Shown: positions 63,001 through 64,000 of the stretch, piece by piece
Layout of the letters: each line of letters begins with the position of its first letter
How positions within the stretch are numbered: the stretch's first letter is position 1
From: WHSW01 sp963767475
Lineage (GTDB): Bacteria; Actinomycetota; Thermoleophilia; Solirubrobacterales; 70-9
Assembly: GCA_963767475.1 (NCBI GenBank)
Contig: CAVYEI010000003.1
Location: 992,001 to 1,056,000 of the forward strand
Length of the DNA stretch: 64,000 bases
Direction of reading: 5' to 3'
Notes under the pieces: model-generated
Databases searched by the model: none
What the model was told of the DNA's origin: nothing
The model's input: the letters and a program-made list of their open reading frames with translations, nothing else
Made by a program: the position numbers and the translations under genes

Positions 63001-64000
63001 GGGCGTCGGCGTCCGCGTCGGCGGCCCCCCGCCGCAGCGCCATGCCGACGAAGGGGAAGACCAGGGTCGAGAGCATCGCCGCGCCGACGAGCCCGGCGGC
63101 GGTGGAGGAATGCATCTCCCCCGCCTCGATCGCCAGAGTCGTGATCGCGACCACCAGCGGCAGCTCGGTGGCGCTGAAGAAGGCGAGCGCCGCACGGTCG
63201 CGAGCCTTGAGCACGCCCCGGTAGAGCAGCAGCGCCGGGACGCCGCGCACGACGAGGAAGAGGCCGAAGAAGAGAAACAGCTTCGCGATCGCCTCGGCCG
63301 AGCCGAGCGCCTCGAGATCGAAGTTGAGTCCGCTCTCGACGAAGAAGAACGGGATCAAAAAGCCGAAGCCCACCGCGGTCAACTTCGACTCGAATGCCTC
63401 CAACTCGCGTCCGCGCAGTGCGGCGCGGACGATCATCCCGGCGACGAAGCCACCGAGCAGGAGCTCGAGGCCGAGCTCGGCGGCGAGCAGGACGAGGCCG
63501 AAGACGAGCACGGTCGCGATCCGGATCGCGAGCTGGCTGCTCGTCTCGAGCGTGCGCTCGAGCGCGCCGAAGCCCTTCCAGGTGAGCCGCATCGAGGCCA
63601 GCGCGAGCAGGACCGCGAGCGCGATGAACCCGACGAGGACCGCCGCCTCGTGCAACGGCTGGGTGGTCGAGAGCACCAGGGTGATCAGCAGGATCGGCCC
63701 GAACTCGCCAACCGCGCCGGCGGCCAGCAGGTGGGTCCCGAACTTGGTCTTCAGCTCGCCGCCGTCGCGGAGGATCGGGATCAGGGTTCCGATCGCCGTC
63801 GTCGCCAGCGCCGAGCCGGTGTAGAGGAACGAGAGCACGACGCCGGCGGCGGCGAGTGCCCCGCCGATCCCGTAGGCCAGCACCAGCGAGAGCGCCCAAC
63901 CCCAGGCGCCGAGGGTGAGCGGCTTGCCGCGGATGCGCTCGAAGTCGATCTCGTAGCCGGCGAAGAAGAACAGCATCCCGAGGCCGAGGTTGGAGAAGAA
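62963..64000 (-). CDS. Cation:proton antiporter (KefB/CPA2 type), N-terminus cut by window edge
   Basis: C-terminal 345 residues of a CPA2 sodium/hydrogen or potassium/proton exchanger. The preserved part begins FFSNLGLGMLFFFAGYEIDF. It continues through hydrophobic helices (GWALSLVLAYGIGGALAAAGV, VLSFLYTGSALATTAIGTLI, LLAAGAVGEFGPILLITLVL, LGLELLLGGFVAGMIVRAAL, VGFGFLIPFFFVESGLNFDL, AALAFFSATELPLVVAITTL). The family's conserved carboxylate lies in GAVGEFGP. It has a short acidic, proline/alanine-rich tail and no TrkA-N domain. The remaining N-terminal helices are outside the window. Confidence 0.9.
   Translation of the reverse strand, partial: FFSNLGLGMLFFFAGYEIDFERIRGKPLTLGAWGWALSLVLAYGIGGALAAAGVVLSFLYTGSALATTAIGTLIPILRDGGELKTKFGTHLLAAGAVGEFGPILLITLVLSTTQPLHEAAVLVGFIALAVLLALASMRLTWKGFGALERTLETSSQLAIRIATVLVFGLVLLAAELGLELLLGGFVAGMIVRAALRGRELEAFESKLTAVGFGFLIPFFFVESGLNFDLEALGSAEAIAKLFLFFGLFLVVRGVPALLLYRGVLKARDRAALAFFSATELPLVVAITTLAIEAGEMHSSTAAGLVGAAMLSTLVFPFVGMALRRGAADADADAPSPPAEAPAAPA

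Overview
The window looks like part of the chromosome of a very GC-rich Gram-positive actinobacterium. The best fit is a deep lineage such as Thermoleophilia/Solirubrobacterales. This is inferred from the codon bias, the frequent GTG and TTG starts, secreted proteins with basic C-terminal tails, AddAB-like recombination proteins and a MarP-like protease; no marker gene fixes the taxon. I see no rRNA, tRNA, CRISPR array, insertion sequence or phage gene. Nothing in base composition marks an island. No gene-free stretch exceeds 300 bases.

Layout. 1-4800: a coupled minus-strand operon of amidase, amidohydrolase and acyl-CoA ligase (cut by the window edge), facing a TetR regulator. 4785-9740: an Fe-S/MIP18-like protein, a secreted zinc carboxypeptidase, FxsA, a HAD hydrolase. 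9750-20720: an amine-catabolism locus with a FadR-type regulator, a GcvT/FAD dehydrogenase plus choline/ethanolamine-kinase-like protein on the minus strand, and an APC permease, glutamine-synthetase-like ligase, class I amidotransferase, aldehyde dehydrogenase and SDR on the plus strand. 20719-24840: a secreted protein, then a PepSY membrane protein behind tandem iron-box-like palindromes. 24855-27000: small housekeeping and unknown genes. 27110-33730: an AddB/AddA-like helicase-nuclease pair. 33780-38700: GGCT-like protein, CoA-ester lyase, TetR, DUF2867, LysR and GNAT genes. 38618-45740: HxlR, MarP-like protease, penicillin-binding protein, a frameshifted diguanylate cyclase, a lipoprotein, an SRPBCC protein and a zinc-ribbon/FHA protein. 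45786-50426: glutamate synthase. 50529-54880: an anchored unknown protein, orphan ParA, a PLP decarboxylase and a second GGDEF protein. 54885-60086: a minus-strand operon of PAS histidine kinase, response regulator, two thioredoxin-fold proteins and homoserine kinase. 60121-64000: sugar nucleotidyltransferase, S-adenosylhomocysteinase, an ArfB-like release factor and a cut-off cation:proton antiporter.

Two patterns run through the window. First, several genes have a -10-like hexamer (TAnnnT) lying exactly 12 to 7 bases before the start codon with little or no Shine-Dalgarno, which points to leaderless transcripts. In both TetR genes a perfect palindrome also covers the start codon. Second, six otherwise healthy genes carry one-base indels (permease, a membrane protein, AddB N-terminus, one GGDEF protein, the decarboxylase, the histidine kinase N-terminus). 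Protein similarity to the expected family is preserved on both sides of each shift, so sequence error is at least as likely as real gene decay. The permease, with about nine or ten indels, is the extreme case.
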